NCBI RefSeq assembly: GCF_000621485.1
Contig: NZ_JHYF01000015.1
Span: 62,001 to 126,000, forward strand
Direction: 5' to 3'
Length of the DNA: 64,000 nt
From: Alkaliphilus transvaalensis ATCC 700919
GTDB lineage: Bacteria; Bacillota; Clostridia; Peptostreptococcales; Natronincolaceae
Below are positions 62,508-64,000 of the stretch, piece by piece. Under the pieces are notes generated by a model. That model was not told the origin of the DNA. It saw only the letters and a program-made list of their open reading frames with translations, and made no database searches. The position numbers and the translations under genes were made by a program. Within the stretch, counting starts at the first letter, position 1, and each line of letters starts with the position of its first letter.

Positions 62508-63191
62508 ATGGAATATAAAGTATTGTATGATCAAGCATTTCCTATTGTAGAAATTAAGCTACAAAAAGGAGAAAGTGTTAAGGCAGAATCTGATGCAATG
62601 GTGTCTATGGCAAGTACGATAGATTTAGACGGGAAATTAGAGGGGGGCCTTCTTAAGGGGCTTGGAAGGATGTTGGCAGGAGAGAAGTTTTTTTTCCAAA
62701 CCCTTCAGGCTAATCGAGGTCCTGGTGAAGTTCTATTGGCTCCATCGATCCCAGGTACTGTTACTGATGTAACCCTTGATGGAAGTTATAGTCTTTGTGT
62801 ACAGAAGGATGGTTTTCTAGCGGCGACTGAAGGCATTGAAGTGTCTACTCAAATGCAAAACTTAACCAAGGGGATGTTTTCTGGAGAAGGCTTCTTTATT
62901 CTTAAAATTAGTGGTAGAGGAACAACCTTTATCAGTTCCTATGGGGCAATCCATCCGATTAATTTAGAAGCTGGAGAAGAAGTGATAATTGATAATAGTC
63001 ATTTAGTTGCTTGGCCAGATTATATGAACTACAAGATTGAAAAGGCTTCAAAGGGATGGATTTCAAGTTTTACTTCTGGTGAAGGGTTAGTTTGTCGTTT
63101 CAGGGGTCCTGGAACTGTATTAATTCAAACTAGAAACCCTAGAGGTTTTGGAGCATGGATTAGACAATTCATACCAAGTACCAACAAGTAA
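62508..63191 (+). CDS. AIM24/TIGR00266 family protein
   Basis: 227 residues predicted as all-beta. FPIVEIKLQKGESVKAESDAMVSM at the start, GGLLKGLGRMLAGEKFF, ANRGPGEVLLAPSIPGTV, GEGFFILKISGRGTTFISSYGAI and a C-terminal CRFRGPGTVLIQTRNP identify the AIM24 (TRAP-like beta-helix) family. Mitochondrial AIM24 shapes membranes; the bacterial role is unknown. Its place between two terD genes argues that it belongs to this stress module. Start ATG 62508 after AAAGGGGG. Confidence 0.9.
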   Translation: MEYKVLYDQAFPIVEIKLQKGESVKAESDAMVSMASTIDLDGKLEGGLLKGLGRMLAGEKFFFQTLQANRGPGEVLLAPSIPGTVTDVTLDGSYSLCVQKDGFLAATEGIEVSTQMQNLTKGMFSGEGFFILKISGRGTTFISSYGAIHPINLEAGEEVIIDNSHLVAWPDYMNYKIEKASKGWISSFTSGEGLVCRFRGPGTVLIQTRNPRGFGAWIRQFIPSTNK

Positions 63192-63242
63192 CCATCGCTA
63201 AAAGTAGTAAATGATATACAAATATTAAAGGGGTGAAAAGCT

Positions 63243-63845
63243 ATGGCAATTAATTTGCAAAAAGGACAAAAAATTGATTTAACAAAGGGTAATGCTGGGC
63301 TATCTGAGATTATGGTAGGTCTAGGTTGGGACCCTGTTACTCAGAGCAATACTGGTTTTTTCGGTAAGCTCTTTGGTGGAGGTGCTGCAGATATTGACTG
63401 CGATGCTTCGGTTCTGATGTTAAATGATAAAGACAAACTAGGAAATAAATCTAATTTAATATACTTTGGAAATTTAAAAAGCACATGTGGTAGCGTAAGA
63501 CATACTGGTGATAACTTAACAGGAGATGGAGACGGAGATGATGAAGAAATCATCGTTAAGTTGAAGAGTGTACCGCCTTCAATTCAAAAATTAGTTTTCG
63601 TAGTTAATATTTACGACTGTATTAGCAGAAAACAAAACTTTGGGATGATTCAAAATGCTTACATTAGAATTGTAGATCAAGCAAATCGAAAAGAACTTGT
63701 TAGATTCAATTTAACAGAAGATTATTCTGGAAAAACTGCCCTTGTTGTAGGTGAAATCTATAGACAAGAAAACGAGTGGAAATTTGCAGCTATCGGACAA
63801 GGAACACAAGATGCATCCTTAAGTGAGATAATTAGAAAATATTAG
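63243..63845 (+). CDS. terD: TerD-family calcium-binding stress protein (second copy)
   Basis: 200 residues. Same fold as the copy at 61892: [28 protein letters not shown], then DIDCDASVLMLND, calcium site HTGDNLTGDGDGDDEEI and GEIYRQENEWKFAAIGQG. Compared with the first copy it has an extra glycine/phenylalanine-rich loop (NTGFFGKLFGGGAADI, about 36-51) between the first strands, as seen in TerZ-like members. Start ATG 63243 after AAAGGGGTG. Confidence 0.94.
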   Translation: MAINLQKGQKIDLTKGNAGLSEIMVGLGWDPVTQSNTGFFGKLFGGGAADIDCDASVLMLNDKDKLGNKSNLIYFGNLKSTCGSVRHTGDNLTGDGDGDDEEIIVKLKSVPPSIQKLVFVVNIYDCISRKQNFGMIQNAYIRIVDQANRKELVRFNLTEDYSGKTALVVGEIYRQENEWKFAAIGQGTQDASLSEIIRKY

Positions 63846-63911
63846 TGTAGCTAGAACAAGAAAGGCTGTATCTGCAGCTAAATATATAAATAGGAAGGGG
63901 ATTAATTAGGT

Positions 63912-64000
63912 ATGACGATTAATTTATCAAAGGGACAAAAAATTGACTTAACAAAAGGAAGTCCTAACCTTAGCAAAATTATTGTAGGATTAGGATGGGA
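63912..64000 (+). CDS. terD: TerD-family protein, 5' end (runs off the window)
   Basis: Only the first 29 codons are in the window. They read [20 protein letters not shown] and LGLGW-type continuation, clearly a third TerD paralogue. Start ATG 63912 after AGGAAGGGG. The cluster continues beyond base 64000. Confidence 0.85.
   Translation, partial: MTINLSKGQKIDLTKGSPNLSKIIVGLGW

Overview
The window reads as chromosomal DNA of a low-GC, Gram-positive anaerobe of the class Clostridia, most likely an Alkaliphilus-like or related Clostridiales lineage. This rests on the AT-rich sequence, strong AGGAGG-type ribosome sites, consensus sigma-A promoters, a T-box in front of tyrS, several type I signal peptidases, a VanW protein, a LonB-type protease and a Gram-positive ter stress cluster. 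The genus is inference. I saw no rRNA, tRNA, CRISPR array, phage or transposase gene. Almost every gene is intact. The two end genes are cut by the window edges.

Layout. 1-1.0 kb: 3' end of a flavocytochrome-c-type fumarate reductase. 1.2-11.2 kb: mostly single genes (a cysteine-free bacilliredoxin-like protein, three signal peptidases I, a CBS-domain protein, a TGS/uridine-kinase-like nucleoside kinase, glutaminase, a winged-helix regulator, a DUF456/EamA pair, queG). 11.3-15.4 kb: LonB-type protease and kbl. 15.7-23.1 kb: a run of lipoprotein adaptor plus RND pump, a DUF503 protein, endonuclease III and a long FtsA-like ATPase with a repeated beta-grasp-like tail. 23.2-29.0 kb: VanW protein, an uncharacterised protein, a DUF2225 protein coupled to Ogt, and an LCAT-type lipase. 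29.0-39.0 kb: a corrinoid salvage and late-assembly operon behind a cobalamin riboswitch (cobU-cobO-cobS-cobC-btuF-btuC-btuD fusion-cobQ-cbiB-cobD). 39.0-45.0 kb: Fur-type regulator, HAD phosphatase, two DUF362 proteins, DegV, an acetyltransferase and a small unknown protein. 45.2-48.8 kb: two-component pair followed by a lipoprotein flavin reductase. 49.0-54.7 kb: a complete fructose PTS operon that also carries HPr and Enzyme I. 55.1-56.7 kb: T-box-tyrS on the minus strand. 56.9-58.4 kb: a membrane-anchored cysteine-peptidase-like protein and a small minus-strand protein. 58.9-64.0 kb: ter stress cluster (YceG-like, TelA-like, TerD, AIM24-like, TerD, partial TerD).

Working units. In the cobalamin operon, BtuFCD imports corrinoids, CobO adenosylates them, CobQ and CbiB (with CobD supplying the aminopropanol arm) finish the side chain, and CobU/CobS/CobC attach the lower ligand. 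In the fru operon, a FruR-type repressor has three operator-like repeats set exactly 20 bp apart just behind a consensus promoter, and all four PTS proteins needed for the phosphate relay are in one unit.

The least explained signal is between the genes. One family of structured repeats (element A, about 168 bp) occurs three times nearly complete (7.1, 9.8 and 54.9 kb), once truncated (48.9 kb) and once as a short relative (26.1 kb). Four of the five copies begin at the T-tract of a rho-independent terminator. A second family with terminal inverted repeats (element B, about 121 bp) is complete at 15.4 kb and fragmentary at 40.4 and 48.9 kb; the last fragment is fused to the truncated element A. 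No transposase accompanies them.
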